A DNA stretch of 64,000 nucleotides, from assembly GCA_947290775.1 (NCBI GenBank), contig CAMYPM010000009.1, forward strand, positions 1 through 64,000, written 5' to 3'. This document shows positions 1-9,707 of the stretch, one piece after another. Numbering within the stretch: the stretch's first letter is position 1; each line of letters begins with the position of its first letter. The translations under genes and the position numbers were made by a program. The stretch is from an uncultured Bacteroidales bacterium (GTDB taxonomy: Bacteria; Bacteroidota; Bacteroidia; Bacteroidales; Porphyromonadaceae). Under the pieces are notes generated by a model. It worked only from the letters and a program-made list of their open reading frames with translations, was not told the DNA's origin and did not search any database.

Positions 1-631
1 CGGTATAGCCCCTTCATTTGTATGACAGGCATGTTATACATCTGTGGTGAAAGTCTACTCGGGGCGTAGTTGCCAACGAACCCCATAGCGGCTTGCATGT
101 TTCAAGGGGTGACCCTTGTGAGAGAAGAAGCAATAGCAAATGCGTGGCATGACGCCTCGAACCCTACTACTAAGGCGTATCAAGCGGACAAGTTGGCAAA
201 CGGCAGTGAAGCTCAAAAAGGCAACCCTAACCTTGATACGTAGATTAGGCAGGTAAACGATGAAAAAAGTATGTCCCACCTGTGAGGCCTTGGCAAGTCC
301 TTAAGTATAGTAACAGCAAATGTCGAGGAGTCAGCAGAGGTCGAAGTAGCCGTTCTCGCGCAGAACAAGGTGAAGGACCGAATAATTCGCAACGACAAGC
401 AAGAATGTATGTTCCGGTGTCTTTGCTGACGAGTGGCAACGGTCAAAACGTCAATGCGATCGACCACATAGAGCTAAGCACACAATCATTGGAAGCGGAA
501 ATTAAGAAAGACGGAAGATGAAACTAATCGAACATGATTAGAGACTATTTGAACGCGGATTAAACCACCGTATGCCAAACGGCACGTACGGTGGTGTGAG
601 AGGTAAGGAAATGCTTATTCTACTTCTAGAC
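1..631 (+). mobile_element. Group II intron lacking its reverse transcriptase (5' end outside window)
   Basis: The sequence reads like the domain I-III RNA of Bacteroidetes group II introns: many GAAA-type and purine-rich loops and no long reading frame. It is followed at 564-595 by a domain V hairpin, in which ACCACCGTA pairs with TACGGTGGT, with a 2-nt CG bulge and a TGCC/GGCA upper stem closed by AAAC. Domain VI and the 3' splice end fall at about 598-631. Normally a reverse transcriptase/maturase of 400-600 codons sits in domain IV between domain III and domain V. Here only about 100 nt separate them and no RT motif is present, so the element is ORF-less and would depend on a maturase supplied in trans. 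The frame open at 282-521 is RNA sequence, not an RT. The exact boundaries and the 5' splice site cannot be fixed from this window. Confidence 0.75.
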
Positions 632-644
632 CTTGAGAATGAAG

Positions 645-664
645 ATAGCCTATTTGTAGGCTAT
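645..664 (+). terminator. Perfect 8-bp hairpin just after the intron
   Basis: ATAGCCTA and TAGGCTAT form a perfect stem around a TTTG loop, but the T-run after it is poor (TTAGTT). It may be the terminator of whatever gene lies upstream of the intron, or simply a palindrome near the intron's target site. Confidence 0.3.
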
Positions 665-779
665 TTAGTTGATATTCACTAGTTACTTTAATAGGTTGGA
701 AGCGTGTCGTATTGATGTTTTCTAAGGCTATAGGTGTATTTTTAGTTTTGCTTTAGTACTCCATTACGGCCTGTTTTCC

Positions 780-787
780 TATCTTTG
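780..787 (+). promoter_or_regulatory. -7 promoter element for the dehydrogenase
   Basis: TATCTTTG matches the Bacteroidetes -7 consensus TAnnTTTG and lies 45 bp before the start codon. A -33 TTTG at the usual 19-21 bp spacing is not evident. Confidence 0.4.
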
Positions 788-832
788 TGCTATATGCCGC
801 CAGTAGCTGATTTTTTTTGAAAGGAAGGAAAG

Positions 833-1813
833 ATGGATAAGAAAAAGCCTCTTGTATTAGTTTGCTTGGATACAGTAGACGAGCTGTATCAAATGTTAGA
901 GAAACACTTTGAGATAATTCGTCCGCCGAAGGGAAGAGATTTTACCAAAGCGGAGATCATAGATCGCATCGGAGAGGTTGATGCACTCTGTAGCGTTTTC
1001 GATATCCCTATTGATAGAGAGATAATAGATGCCGGTAGAAATCTTCGTTTGATTTCTAACTATGCGGTCGGATTTAATAACATAGATATTGAGTATGCTC
1101 GCACAAAAGGGATAGCTGTAACCAATACCCCTCAAGCCGTAATTGCGCCTACGGCAGAGCTTGCTTTTGCGCTTATGCTGAGTGCTACGCGTCGACTAGC
1201 CGAGTTGGATCGTTTGTTGAGAAAGGAGCAAAGTAATTTGCGACTCAGCCGATTGGATCGTATGGGTGTGGATGTATTTGGCAAAACGCTTGGAATAGCC
1301 GGTTTTGGCAATATTGGAAGGGCAGTGGCTATGCGTGCTCAGGCCTTTGGTATGCACATTCTCTATTATAAAAGACACCGCTTGGACACTGCCGAGGAGC
1401 AGACCTTGGGGGTGCGTTATGCGACGATAGAGGAGCTATTTAGTGAAAGCGACATTCTGTCGCTGCACATGCCATATAATAAGGATTCGCATCATTTTGT
1501 AGATGCACAGAGGCTACGCATGATGAAGCCGGAGGCTATTCTGATCAATACTGCACGTGGTGCTGTGGTCGATGAAAATGCTTTGGTAGAGGCTCTTCTG
1601 AAGAGCGTAATAGCCGGAGCGGCACTGGATGTTTTTGAGGATAATGATCGACCCGACAAGCGACTATACGATTTAGATAATGTAGTAATGACTCCGCATG
1701 TGGGTACGCAAACCTACGATGCAAGGGTTGGAATGGCACGAGAGCTGTGCAACGCTATGGAGGGCTTTTTCTTCCGTAATGGAGAAGGCGTTCCCTTCGT
1801 TGTAAGGCCTTAA
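833..1813 (+). CDS. D-isomer-specific 2-hydroxyacid dehydrogenase
   Basis: This is an NAD(P)-dependent oxidoreductase of the family that includes D-lactate, glycerate and phosphoglycerate dehydrogenases, and it acts in the cytoplasm. Length is 326 aa, usual for the short form without an ACT domain. The Rossmann motif GxGxxG is at G157-G162. The catalytic triad is visible as R242 (in NTARGA), E269 (DVFED) and H289 (TPHVG). The start is preceded by a strong purine-rich site (AAGGAAGGAAAG). The gene stops 7 bp before the next lipoprotein gene, so cotranscription is likely. The substrate cannot be read from sequence; 2-oxoacid/2-hydroxyacid interconversion such as hydroxypyruvate or glyoxylate reduction is plausible. 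Confidence 0.85.
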   Translation: MDKKKPLVLVCLDTVDELYQMLEKHFEIIRPPKGRDFTKAEIIDRIGEVDALCSVFDIPIDREIIDAGRNLRLISNYAVGFNNIDIEYARTKGIAVTNTPQAVIAPTAELAFALMLSATRRLAELDRLLRKEQSNLRLSRLDRMGVDVFGKTLGIAGFGNIGRAVAMRAQAFGMHILYYKRHRLDTAEEQTLGVRYATIEELFSESDILSLHMPYNKDSHHFVDAQRLRMMKPEAILINTARGAVVDENALVEALLKSVIAGAALDVFEDNDRPDKRLYDLDNVVMTPHVGTQTYDARVGMARELCNAMEGFFFRNGEGVPFVVRP

Positions 1814-1820
1814 AATATAG

Positions 1821-3215
1821 ATGAAGCAAGCTGTTCTCTCGTTATTCCTTTGCGGGCTCGCTCTTCTTGGGCTCTTAGGCTGTGCGCAAGAGCGTATCGT
1901 TACGGGTGCTCATCATTTGAGTTTCTCGGTTGATACCCTCCGGTTGGATACTCTTTACACACGTATATCTTCCTCAACATCAAGGTTGATAGTGTATAAT
2001 ACCTCTTCCGAGCAGATGCTTTTGGAGCATGTTGCTTTAGTGCAGTCGTCCAATTTCTTTAGAGCTAATGTGGATGGTAGGGCCGGTGCGCAATTTAGTG
2101 ATATACTGATACCGGCGAAGGACAGCATATTTGTATTTGTAGAGGCAACTTTCCCCGAAGGGGCTTCTGATTTGCCCGAAGAAGAAATAGCGACGCTCCG
2201 TTTCCAAAGTGGTAGTCTTGTAGATACCATTCGCATTGAGGCATGGCGAATGAACACGGATCATGCTACTGCGCTGCAAATTGAGCGAGATACACTTTTC
2301 ACAGGAGGACGCCCCCTCTACTTGCGTGATAGCTTAGTGGTGAAGGAAGGAGTCACTCTTCGTATGGCTGCCGGTACACACATTTTGATGGCTAATAGTG
2401 CTCACATTGAGGTACACGGATGCATAGAGGCTCTGGGTACTCCGGGAAATCCTATAATGATTGAAGGGGTGAGAAGGGATAATCTTGTAAAAGATGTGAA
2501 TTATCGCCTTATTCCCGGTCAATGGGAGGCACTTCGCTTTTACCCTTCAAGCAGGAATAATCTCATGCAAAATACAATTGTTCGCAATGGGAGAGGGGGC
2601 GTTATTGTAGAAGGGGCTACAATACGCCTTGAAGGGTGTCAAATAACCAATATGAAAGGGGGTGCTGTCTCTGTCGTGCGTGGAGGAAAGGCAGCTTTGG
2701 TCAATTGTGAACTCTCAAATACGCTGAGTCATTCCCTTCTATTGGAGGGAGCTTCGTGTAATATGTGCTATACAACGATCTGTAATTGGTATCCCTTTGA
2801 CCTGCGCCAAGGAGAGGCCGTCAGTATAGTGGCTGACTCAACCGGTAAGGAAAGCGAACTTCATGCAGAGGCTTCAGTCGTAGATGGCTCTATGGCGAAT
2901 GAGGTGCATTGTGATGAAGCTAGTTTAATGCGATTTAATCAGTGCTATATACGCGGTAAAGGACTCGGAGAGGGATCTATAGAAGCAAAGTTGGCGGCAG
3001 ACTCTACTTATACACACGTTGGACGTAACGTAGAAAAGAACGAATATGACTTCATTTATGATTATCGTCCTTTGCCCAAGGCTCCCTTTGTAGCCCGTCC
3101 AACTACTGACCAAACCCCTTTGCATGACCGCTTCGGGGTGCCTCGCTCAACCTCTGCTGCCTGGGGTGCTTATGAGCCATCGGAAGCGAAGGAGTCCAAA
3201 AGAAATAGGAGATGA
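1821..3215 (+). CDS. Lipoprotein with right-handed beta-helix-like repeats
   Basis: The 464-aa protein starts with a signal peptide and an LLGC lipobox (Cys21), so it should be lipidated and placed in the envelope. The N-terminal third resembles a beta-sandwich (DTLRLDTLYT, then IRIEAWRM). The middle, about residues 165-330, shows short repeating strands rich in G, N and V with turns like NTIVRNGRGGVIVEGA, typical of a parallel beta-helix. It contains no recognisable catalytic motif. It overlaps the start of the Plug-family gene by 4 bp, so the two are translationally coupled and may work together at the outer membrane. The specific function is unknown. Confidence 0.7.
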   Translation: MKQAVLSLFLCGLALLGLLGCAQERIVTGAHHLSFSVDTLRLDTLYTRISSSTSRLIVYNTSSEQMLLEHVALVQSSNFFRANVDGRAGAQFSDILIPAKDSIFVFVEATFPEGASDLPEEEIATLRFQSGSLVDTIRIEAWRMNTDHATALQIERDTLFTGGRPLYLRDSLVVKEGVTLRMAAGTHILMANSAHIEVHGCIEALGTPGNPIMIEGVRRDNLVKDVNYRLIPGQWEALRFYPSSRNNLMQNTIVRNGRGGVIVEGATIRLEGCQITNMKGGAVSVVRGGKAALVNCELSNTLSHSLLLEGASCNMCYTTICNWYPFDLRQGEAVSIVADSTGKESELHAEASVVDGSMANEVHCDEASLMRFNQCYIRGKGLGEGSIEAKLAADSTYTHVGRNVEKNEYDFIYDYRPLPKAPFVARPTTDQTPLHDRFGVPRSTSAAWGAYEPSEAKESKRNRR

Positions 3216-4507
3216 TGCGCATTAGGGAAGCTTCATTTATACTTTCTCTATTCGTGGTGTTGCTTTTCGCGCTGCGTCTCGATATGCGTGCAGGTGACTT
3301 CTTTCCCATTCGCATGTTAGATGCTCGAATGGCTACTTTATCTGTGTCCGTAGAGGGTGAGAATGGTACACTTCATAGGCCCTTCCCCTATTATTCACCT
3401 ACAAAAGGAGAAAAGTTGCTCATTTCATTTGATTTGTTGGATGCTATGCCGGAGGAGATTGGCTATACACTTTCCTATTGTGATGAGTCTTGGCACCCTG
3501 TATCAGTGCCGCATGGATTAGCAGTAGTAGGCTTTGCTGAGGGGCTTTTGGCGGCTTCACAACCTTCTGTAATGACTCAGGTGCTGTATCGTCATTATTC
3601 GCTCTGTATAGATGCCTTTTCAGAGACAAGGCCTATTCTTCCGGGCAATTGGTTGCTACGCCTTCATTTGCGAAGCGATCCTTCAACCCCTATTGCAGAA
3701 GTGGGGTTTGCGCTTCTTAAGAATCATTGCGCACTATCAGCCCGAGTTACTCCTTATACCCCCAAAGGCAATTACTCCTCTTACCAAGCGGTGGAGAGTA
3801 AAGTATACTTCGACGAAAGCCAAGCATTGCTTGAGAATGGCCCCTATAAGCTTGTAGTGGGACAAAACGGACGTCGCGACAATGTACAAGTGCTGGAAAC
3901 TCCCTCCTTCTTTTCTCCGGAAGAACTTTTTTTTGAGCGAAACGAGGCGGCTGTCTTTGAAGCCGGCAATGAGTATCATTCATTTGAGATGCTGTCAAAA
4001 GAGCATAGCAATATGGGCGTGCAGTCACTTCTACCGAGTGTGCCTGAACAGGCTATACTCTATCCTCAGCACAATAGAAGAGCCCTATCTTATATAGTGG
4101 AAAAAGATGCTGATGGGCTTTTTGTAGTGCGCGCTCCCCGAGCTTCTTATGAAGCAGATCTAACGGCGGATTATTATGAGGTGGACTTTCGCTTTTCCTC
4201 TGAGCGATTGAAGGATAATGTACTTCTTGTAGGCGAAGCTTTTGAAGCACTTCCTAATGAGGAACGAGTACTTCAGTATAGCACTGAGCGGGGATGCTAT
4301 GAAGCTACCTTACTACTCAAAGCAGGTTACTACTCCTTCCTTTATGCCTCTTCAGGTGAGCATGGGGCACTAACTACCCGTCTTACAGAAGGCAATCATT
4401 ACCAAACACAAAATAGTTATACCATTTTGCTCTATCGGGGCGAAATATATCCTTTTTCTCATATGGCTCTTATAGGGGCTTACGAGTGTAGTGATATGAA
4501 GAAATAG
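3212..4507 (+). CDS. Type IX secretion Plug-family protein (DUF5103)
   Basis: The 431-aa protein has an N-terminal signal anchor (MMRIREASFILSLFVVLLFA) followed by the pattern of the former DUF5103 family, now called the T9SS plug N-terminal domain: ISFDLL, then YTLSYCDESW, then YRHYSL, then LPGNWLLRLHL, and later RNEAAVFEAGNEYHSFEML. In the type IX secretion system a Plug protein closes the periplasmic side of the SprA/Sov translocon. It is translationally coupled to the upstream lipoprotein by overlapping start and stop codons. The family call rests on motif memory, not on a search. The role as plug is inferred from that family. Confidence 0.65.
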   Translation: MMRIREASFILSLFVVLLFALRLDMRAGDFFPIRMLDARMATLSVSVEGENGTLHRPFPYYSPTKGEKLLISFDLLDAMPEEIGYTLSYCDESWHPVSVPHGLAVVGFAEGLLAASQPSVMTQVLYRHYSLCIDAFSETRPILPGNWLLRLHLRSDPSTPIAEVGFALLKNHCALSARVTPYTPKGNYSSYQAVESKVYFDESQALLENGPYKLVVGQNGRRDNVQVLETPSFFSPEELFFERNEAAVFEAGNEYHSFEMLSKEHSNMGVQSLLPSVPEQAILYPQHNRRALSYIVEKDADGLFVVRAPRASYEADLTADYYEVDFRFSSERLKDNVLLVGEAFEALPNEERVLQYSTERGCYEATLLLKAGYYSFLYASSGEHGALTTRLTEGNHYQTQNSYTILLYRGEIYPFSHMALIGAYECSDMKK

Positions 4508-4520
4508 TGCGTAATAGAAC

Positions 4521-6089
4521 ATGGATCGTATTACCCAAACCATTTATCAGGCAATGAGCTATCGCTTGAGAGCGATTGAAAAATATGCCACAAAGGCGGA
4601 ATCAATACAGGCTGAGCAGTTGAATAGACTGATCGGACGCTTTAATCGCACGCGTTACGGAGAGCAGTTTGCACTTCCGGAGTGTGCCGGCTATACGGAG
4701 TGGCAGCGTCAGGTACCCATTGTTGCCTATGAAGATATTCGCAAACACGTAGAGGAAATGACCCGGGGGCAAGAGAATGAGTTGGTGCCGGGCAGTTGCT
4801 TGCGCTTTGCCGTGTCAAGTGGAACCTCAGGAGGACGCAGTAAATATATACCGGTCAATTCCTTGCATCTTAATAAGTGCCACTTCCGAGGAGCCTCTGA
4901 TACACTTTGGCTATACTTGTCGACTCGCCCTGATAGTCGTTTTTTTAGAACAAAGGGGCTGGTATTAGGTGGCAGCCAAAAGCCTGTCGCTTTGACTTCT
5001 AAGGTCCGGGTTGGTGATTTAAGCTCTATCCTCGTGGAGAAAATGCCGCTATTGGGCAATCTTTCTCGTGTTCCTAAACGCAGCACACTACAAATGACCG
5101 AGTGGAATAGCAAAATAGAGGCTATAATTCATGAGGTGAAGGATGCCAATGTAGGTAGTCTGTCCGGAGTGCCCTCTTGGATGCTCGTGCTTATTAAGCG
5201 ACTCCTTGAAGCCACCGGTAAAGAGACGCTCTCGGAAATATGGCCTAATTTGGAGGTCTTCTTCCACGGGGGAATCAGTTTTGCGCCCTATAGGGAAGAA
5301 TATAGGCGGTTGATCCCTTCAAATCGAATGCAATATAGAGAGACGTACAATGCTTCGGAGGGCTTCTTTGGTATACAGGACGACCCCTCAGATCCCGCGC
5401 TTTTGCTTATGCTCGATTATGGGGTTTTCTATGAGTTTATCCCTTTGGATAGCCTTGATAACGGAAGTCTTGAGGCAATTCCGCTGCAAGCAGTAGAAAC
5501 AGGTAAAACGTATGCCATGCTGATTAGTACGCTGGGAGGGCTTTATCGATATATGATCGGCGATACGGTGCGCTTTACCTCTACGAATCCTTATAAAATA
5601 ATCATTGCGGGTCGTACCTCTGCCTATATCAATGCCTTTGGTGAGGAGCTCATGGTATTCAATACAGACAAGGCTATAGAGGTGGTTGCTAAGGAGTGTG
5701 GCGCATTGGTGAAGGAATATACGGCAGCTCCATGCTTTTTGCCTCAGCAGGGAAAGGGTAGACATGAGTGGGTGGTGGAATTCTCCGTACAACCGGATAA
5801 TTTAGCCTACTTTGCTCAGCTTTTAGATGAGGAGCTTCGTAAGCTGAATAGTGATTACGATGCTAAGCGTTACGACGATATGACGCTACTTCCACTTAAG
5901 CTCCATGTTGCCGATACGGGACTATTCGAGCGCTATTTGAGTGATACAAGTCGATTAGGCGGACAGATTAAGATACCCCGTCTTAGAAATGATCGCACTA
6001 TTGTAGACAAACTTTTGTCCTACGGGTGTACTACAGAGATCAGTCCGAATAAGATAGCACAGGGAGAAATTCCTCCTCTCCGAGATTAA
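4521..6089 (+). CDS. GH3 auxin-responsive-promoter family protein
   Basis: Length is 522 aa. The protein carries the adenylate-forming signature SSGTSGGRSKYIPV near residue 95 and a second conserved stretch YNASEGFFGIQDD near residue 279. These place it in the GH3 superfamily, whose plant members join amino acids to acyl hormones through an acyl-adenylate. Bacteroidetes carry a conserved GH3 homologue of this size, but its substrate is not established. It follows the Plug gene by 13 bp and so probably ends that operon. The later motif YRYMIGDTVRF is also typical of the family. It should be cytoplasmic. Confidence 0.8.
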   Translation: MDRITQTIYQAMSYRLRAIEKYATKAESIQAEQLNRLIGRFNRTRYGEQFALPECAGYTEWQRQVPIVAYEDIRKHVEEMTRGQENELVPGSCLRFAVSSGTSGGRSKYIPVNSLHLNKCHFRGASDTLWLYLSTRPDSRFFRTKGLVLGGSQKPVALTSKVRVGDLSSILVEKMPLLGNLSRVPKRSTLQMTEWNSKIEAIIHEVKDANVGSLSGVPSWMLVLIKRLLEATGKETLSEIWPNLEVFFHGGISFAPYREEYRRLIPSNRMQYRETYNASEGFFGIQDDPSDPALLLMLDYGVFYEFIPLDSLDNGSLEAIPLQAVETGKTYAMLISTLGGLYRYMIGDTVRFTSTNPYKIIIAGRTSAYINAFGEELMVFNTDKAIEVVAKECGALVKEYTAAPCFLPQQGKGRHEWVVEFSVQPDNLAYFAQLLDEELRKLNSDYDAKRYDDMTLLPLKLHVADTGLFERYLSDTSRLGGQIKIPRLRNDRTIVDKLLSYGCTTEISPNKIAQGEIPPLRD

Positions 6090-6185
6090 TTTAGTTATTG
6101 ATTTAGTTTGTAAGGAAAAGTGGATAGAACGCCTGTTTGGTGTACAGAGCAACTCTGCCTATTTCTTCTCCTATAATTTAGCAGC

Positions 6186-9100
6186 ATGAATCCTCTTGCT
6201 CCCCAAATAAAAGAAGAAGAGATCAATCAGCTCTTCGCTTTTGCAGCACAGCATCCTAAGATTAGGCTTTTAAAGAAGCTGAAGGAAGAGCACAAAGCGC
6301 CTTTTTCCTGCAGCGCCACAGGACTGACGGGAAGTAGCGATGCGGTCCTACTGGCTATGCTATCTCAAGCGATGCCCATTATTGCAGTGGCGGAGGACGA
6401 GGAGCATGCAGGCTATCTATACTCAGACCTGTCGCAGATCCTTGGTACGGAGTCGCTCTATTTCTTCCCATCTGCCTATCGGCGTCATATTAAATATGGG
6501 CATACAGACGAGGCAAATGAGGTAATGCGTACTGAGCTTCTTGCTCAATTGTCTACCGGTAAGAAACCTCATATTGTAACCTATGGAGCTGCATTGGCAG
6601 AGCGATTACCGGATGTTACTTCTTTTCAGCAACAATTACTTACCGTGCGAAAAGGGGAGCAGTTGGATACACAGTCGCTCCGCAAATGGTTAGTAGCAGA
6701 GGGCTTTACAATAGTTGATTATGTGTACTCTCCGGGCGAGGCGGCTTTTAGGGGGAGTATAATAGATATTTTTGGTTACGGTGGGGAAGAGCCCATACGT
6801 ATTGATCTCTTTGGAGAAGTAATAGAGAGTGTACGTCGTTTTGCTGTACGGGATCAGCTCTCACTCGGTAGCGTAGACGAGGCAGTTATAGCCGGAAAAA
6901 GTAATCGGACCCCCTCTGACGAACATTCTCTTTTACATCGTTTGGCAGCGGAATACTTGCTTTATTTTAGGGATAGGGAGCTTTCTGTAGGGCAGCTTAG
7001 ACAGCTGAACGCTGAGGAGGCAGTTATTGTAGAGGGCGAGGGCTTTTCTTCCAATGCAGAGATGCAGAGGCTGCTTCTTCCTGCAGAAACTGTGGTTGGC
7101 GATGCAGCAGCTTGTTGGCAACTGCTCTCAGCAAGTAGTGATAAAGGGGGTACCTGCATAAGCTTCTTTACTAAACCACAGCCGGCTTACAATAAGAATT
7201 TTGACCTTTTTGTAAAGGCGTTAAAGACGTATTATGAAGAGGGACGAAAAGTTTTCTTCCTTACGGAGAGTGCTTCGCAGGCTGAGCGCCTGAAGGAAAT
7301 AGTAATGGATATCGGAGGTCCTGAGTATGTGCCGGGGGTGCTTCCCATTACGCTGCATGAGGGATTTGAGGATAGTGAATCCGGTTTAGTATTCATTACA
7401 GACCATCAGCTTTTCGAGCGCTATCATAAGTACAATATACATGCCGAGAAGATCCGAGGGAATAAGGTTGCCCTTACTTTGGAGGAGCTACAACGCTTTG
7501 CACCGGGTGATTATATAGTGCACTATGATCACGGAATAGGGCAGTTTGCCGGTCTATTCAAAACTAAAACCGGTGATGTGGAGCAGGAGGTGATTAAGAT
7601 AATCTACCGGGATAACGACTATATATACGTCAATCTGCACAGCCTGCATAAGCTATCGAAGTATAGAGGTAAAGAGGATGTACCGCCGGAGTTGAGCCGT
7701 TTAGGCGGAGGGGCTTGGCAGCGTCTGAAGGATCGTACCAAGAAAAAAGTAAAAGACATAGCGCGCGACTTGATCAAACTGTATGCAGCGCGTAAAGAGT
7801 CTGAAGGCTTTGCATTTAGTCCGGATAGTTACCTGCAGCATGAATTAGAAGCCTCTTTTATTTATGAAGAAACTCCCGATCAGCTTGCAGCTATGGAGGC
7901 TGTGCGGGCTGATATGGAGAGCGCACGCCCTATGGATCGTCTGATTTGTGGAGATGTGGGCTTTGGTAAGACGGAAGTGGCGATGCGGGCAGCTTTCAAG
8001 GCGGTGGCAGATAGCAAACAGGTTGCTGTATTGGTACCCACTACTATTTTAGCCTATCAGCATTATCGTACTTTTGCGGAGCGGTTCAAAGATTTTCCGG
8101 TAAATGTGGCTTACTATTCTCGAGCTAAGGGTACTAAAGAGTCAAAGGCTATTTTGGAGGATCTTAAGGCGGGGCGTGTTGATATTATTATTGGAACGCA
8201 TCGTCTCGTTGGTAAAGAGGTCGTTTTTAAGGATCTTGGCTTATTGATTATAGACGAGGAACAAAAGTTTGGAGTCGCAGTAAAAGAGAAATTGAGGAAG
8301 CTTCAGGTCAATGTGGATACGCTTACCATGAGTGCCACACCGATACCCCGTACACTGCAATTCTCACTGATGGGTACGCGTGACCTTTCTAATATAATGA
8401 CCCCTCCGCGCAATCGTTATCCGGTGACTACTGAGCGGGTGCGTTTTTCCATTCCTCAGATTAAGGAGGCTATCAACTATGAGTTGAGTCGCAACGGGCA
8501 GGTCTATTTTGTACATAACCGAATAGGGGATATTGAGGAGGTAGCACGGCAGATCAAGGAGGCAGTGCCGGATGCTCGCATTGCTGTAGGACATGGACAG
8601 ATTAATCAAGCAGACTTAGAGAAATTAATCTTAGACTTCTCACGCCATGAATATGATGTATTGGTCGCTACAACGATTATAGAAAATGGTATTGATGTAC
8701 CGAATGCCAATACCATTTTTATTGATGGAGCAGAGCGTTATGGATTGAGCGATCTGCATCAATTGCGCGGACGTGTGGGACGTAGTAATAAGAAAGCCTT
8801 TTGTTACTTGATAACGCCTCCGCCTGAGATGCTAAGCAGTGTGGCGAGGCGACGTATTAAGGCGATAGAGACCTATTCGGATTTGGGGAGTGGTATGCGT
8901 ATCGCACTGCAAGATCTGGATATACGTGGGGCAGGAAATATTTTTGGAAGCGAGCAGAGTGGCTTTATAGCCGATTTGGGCTTTGATGCGTACCACATGC
9001 TCTTTGATGAAGCGGTACGCGAGGTTAAGGTAGAAGAATTTCCGGATTTATTTAAGGATGAGGTGGACAAAGCTGTAAATGAAGGGGATGAAACGCTCTT

Positions 9101-9554
9101 TGAAAGCGACTTATTGCTCTCTTTTCCCCCTGAGTATGTCCCTGATGATGGCGAGCGAATTGAGCTGTATCGCCGTTTAGACACCTTGAATGAGAAAGAA
9201 GAAATAGAGCAGTTTAAGCGTGAACTTCGCGATCGCTTCGGACCCCTTCCGCAAAGTGCTAATCAGTTAATAGCGGTTCCTCGTGTACGTACTATAGCCC
9301 GGTCATTAGGTTTCAGCAGGGTAGTGCTAAGAGAAGGAATGCTACGTCTCTTCTTACCGGATGACAAGGAGAGCGCTTACTACAGTTCGCAAAACTTTGA
9401 TCGAGTGATTACCTACGCCACTATACATACCGAGCGGTGCCACTTGGAAGAAAATAGGCGGGGAAATCGCTTGCTTCGAATAGAAAAAGTAATGGGGGTA
9501 TCCGACGCATTGGATACGCTTCGTGCTATTGCTGCCTCAGCGCCTTCTCGTTAG
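6186..9554 (+). CDS. mfd: Transcription-repair coupling factor Mfd
   Basis: Mfd is a DNA translocase that releases RNA polymerase stalled at lesions and recruits UvrA. At 1122 aa the length is normal. Domain order is visible: a UvrB-like N-terminus; the RNA-polymerase-interacting domain around GDYIVHYDHGIGQFAGL (about residue 440); helicase Walker A GDVGFGKTE (from residue 589); DEEQ box LLIIDEEQKFGV; motif III TMSATPIPRT; motif VI QLRGRVGRS; then the translocation and C-terminal TRCF domains. The ATG at 6186 is chosen because conserved N-terminal sequence begins there and only about 100 bp of non-coding sequence precedes it. Confidence 0.97.
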   Translation: MNPLAPQIKEEEINQLFAFAAQHPKIRLLKKLKEEHKAPFSCSATGLTGSSDAVLLAMLSQAMPIIAVAEDEEHAGYLYSDLSQILGTESLYFFPSAYRRHIKYGHTDEANEVMRTELLAQLSTGKKPHIVTYGAALAERLPDVTSFQQQLLTVRKGEQLDTQSLRKWLVAEGFTIVDYVYSPGEAAFRGSIIDIFGYGGEEPIRIDLFGEVIESVRRFAVRDQLSLGSVDEAVIAGKSNRTPSDEHSLLHRLAAEYLLYFRDRELSVGQLRQLNAEEAVIVEGEGFSSNAEMQRLLLPAETVVGDAAACWQLLSASSDKGGTCISFFTKPQPAYNKNFDLFVKALKTYYEEGRKVFFLTESASQAERLKEIVMDIGGPEYVPGVLPITLHEGFEDSESGLVFITDHQLFERYHKYNIHAEKIRGNKVALTLEELQRFAPGDYIVHYDHGIGQFAGLFKTKTGDVEQEVIKIIYRDNDYIYVNLHSLHKLSKYRGKEDVPPELSRLGGGAWQRLKDRTKKKVKDIARDLIKLYAARKESEGFAFSPDSYLQHELEASFIYEETPDQLAAMEAVRADMESARPMDRLICGDVGFGKTEVAMRAAFKAVADSKQVAVLVPTTILAYQHYRTFAERFKDFPVNVAYYSRAKGTKESKAILEDLKAGRVDIIIGTHRLVGKEVVFKDLGLLIIDEEQKFGVAVKEKLRKLQVNVDTLTMSATPIPRTLQFSLMGTRDLSNIMTPPRNRYPVTTERVRFSIPQIKEAINYELSRNGQVYFVHNRIGDIEEVARQIKEAVPDARIAVGHGQINQADLEKLILDFSRHEYDVLVATTIIENGIDVPNANTIFIDGAERYGLSDLHQLRGRVGRSNKKAFCYLITPPPEMLSSVARRRIKAIETYSDLGSGMRIALQDLDIRGAGNIFGSEQSGFIADLGFDAYHMLFDEAVREVKVEEFPDLFKDEVDKAVNEGDETLFESDLLLSFPPEYVPDDGERIELYRRLDTLNEKEEIEQFKRELRDRFGPLPQSANQLIAVPRVRTIARSLGFSRVVLREGMLRLFLPDDKESAYYSSQNFDRVITYATIHTERCHLEENRRGNRLLRIEKVMGVSDALDTLRAIAASAPSR

Positions 9555-9633
9555 TGAGAAAAACAACCCTCTCTGAGCGCATCGGCAAAGTGGCCTTTGA
9601 TGAAGATGAAGCGTATAAATGAAGATTTTTTAT

Positions 9634-9641
9634 TACCTTTG
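9634..9641 (+). promoter_or_regulatory. -7 element for rpsO
   Basis: TACCTTTG matches TAnnTTTG and would start transcription near 9648, leaving a leader of about 60 nt before rpsO. The leader can form a 7-bp stem (GCAGCTA with TAGCTGT), possibly an S15 feedback site. Confidence 0.5.
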
Positions 9642-9707
9642 CAGCTAGTCTGCCAGCAGTAATAGCTGTAGCAGTACAGTAGTTTGATTAAGTAATAAGA
9701 AAAGAAC

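Noticed and set aside
282..521. 79-codon open frame in the intron
   Set aside because: Low-complexity translation without RT motifs; the DNA reads as group II intron RNA domains.
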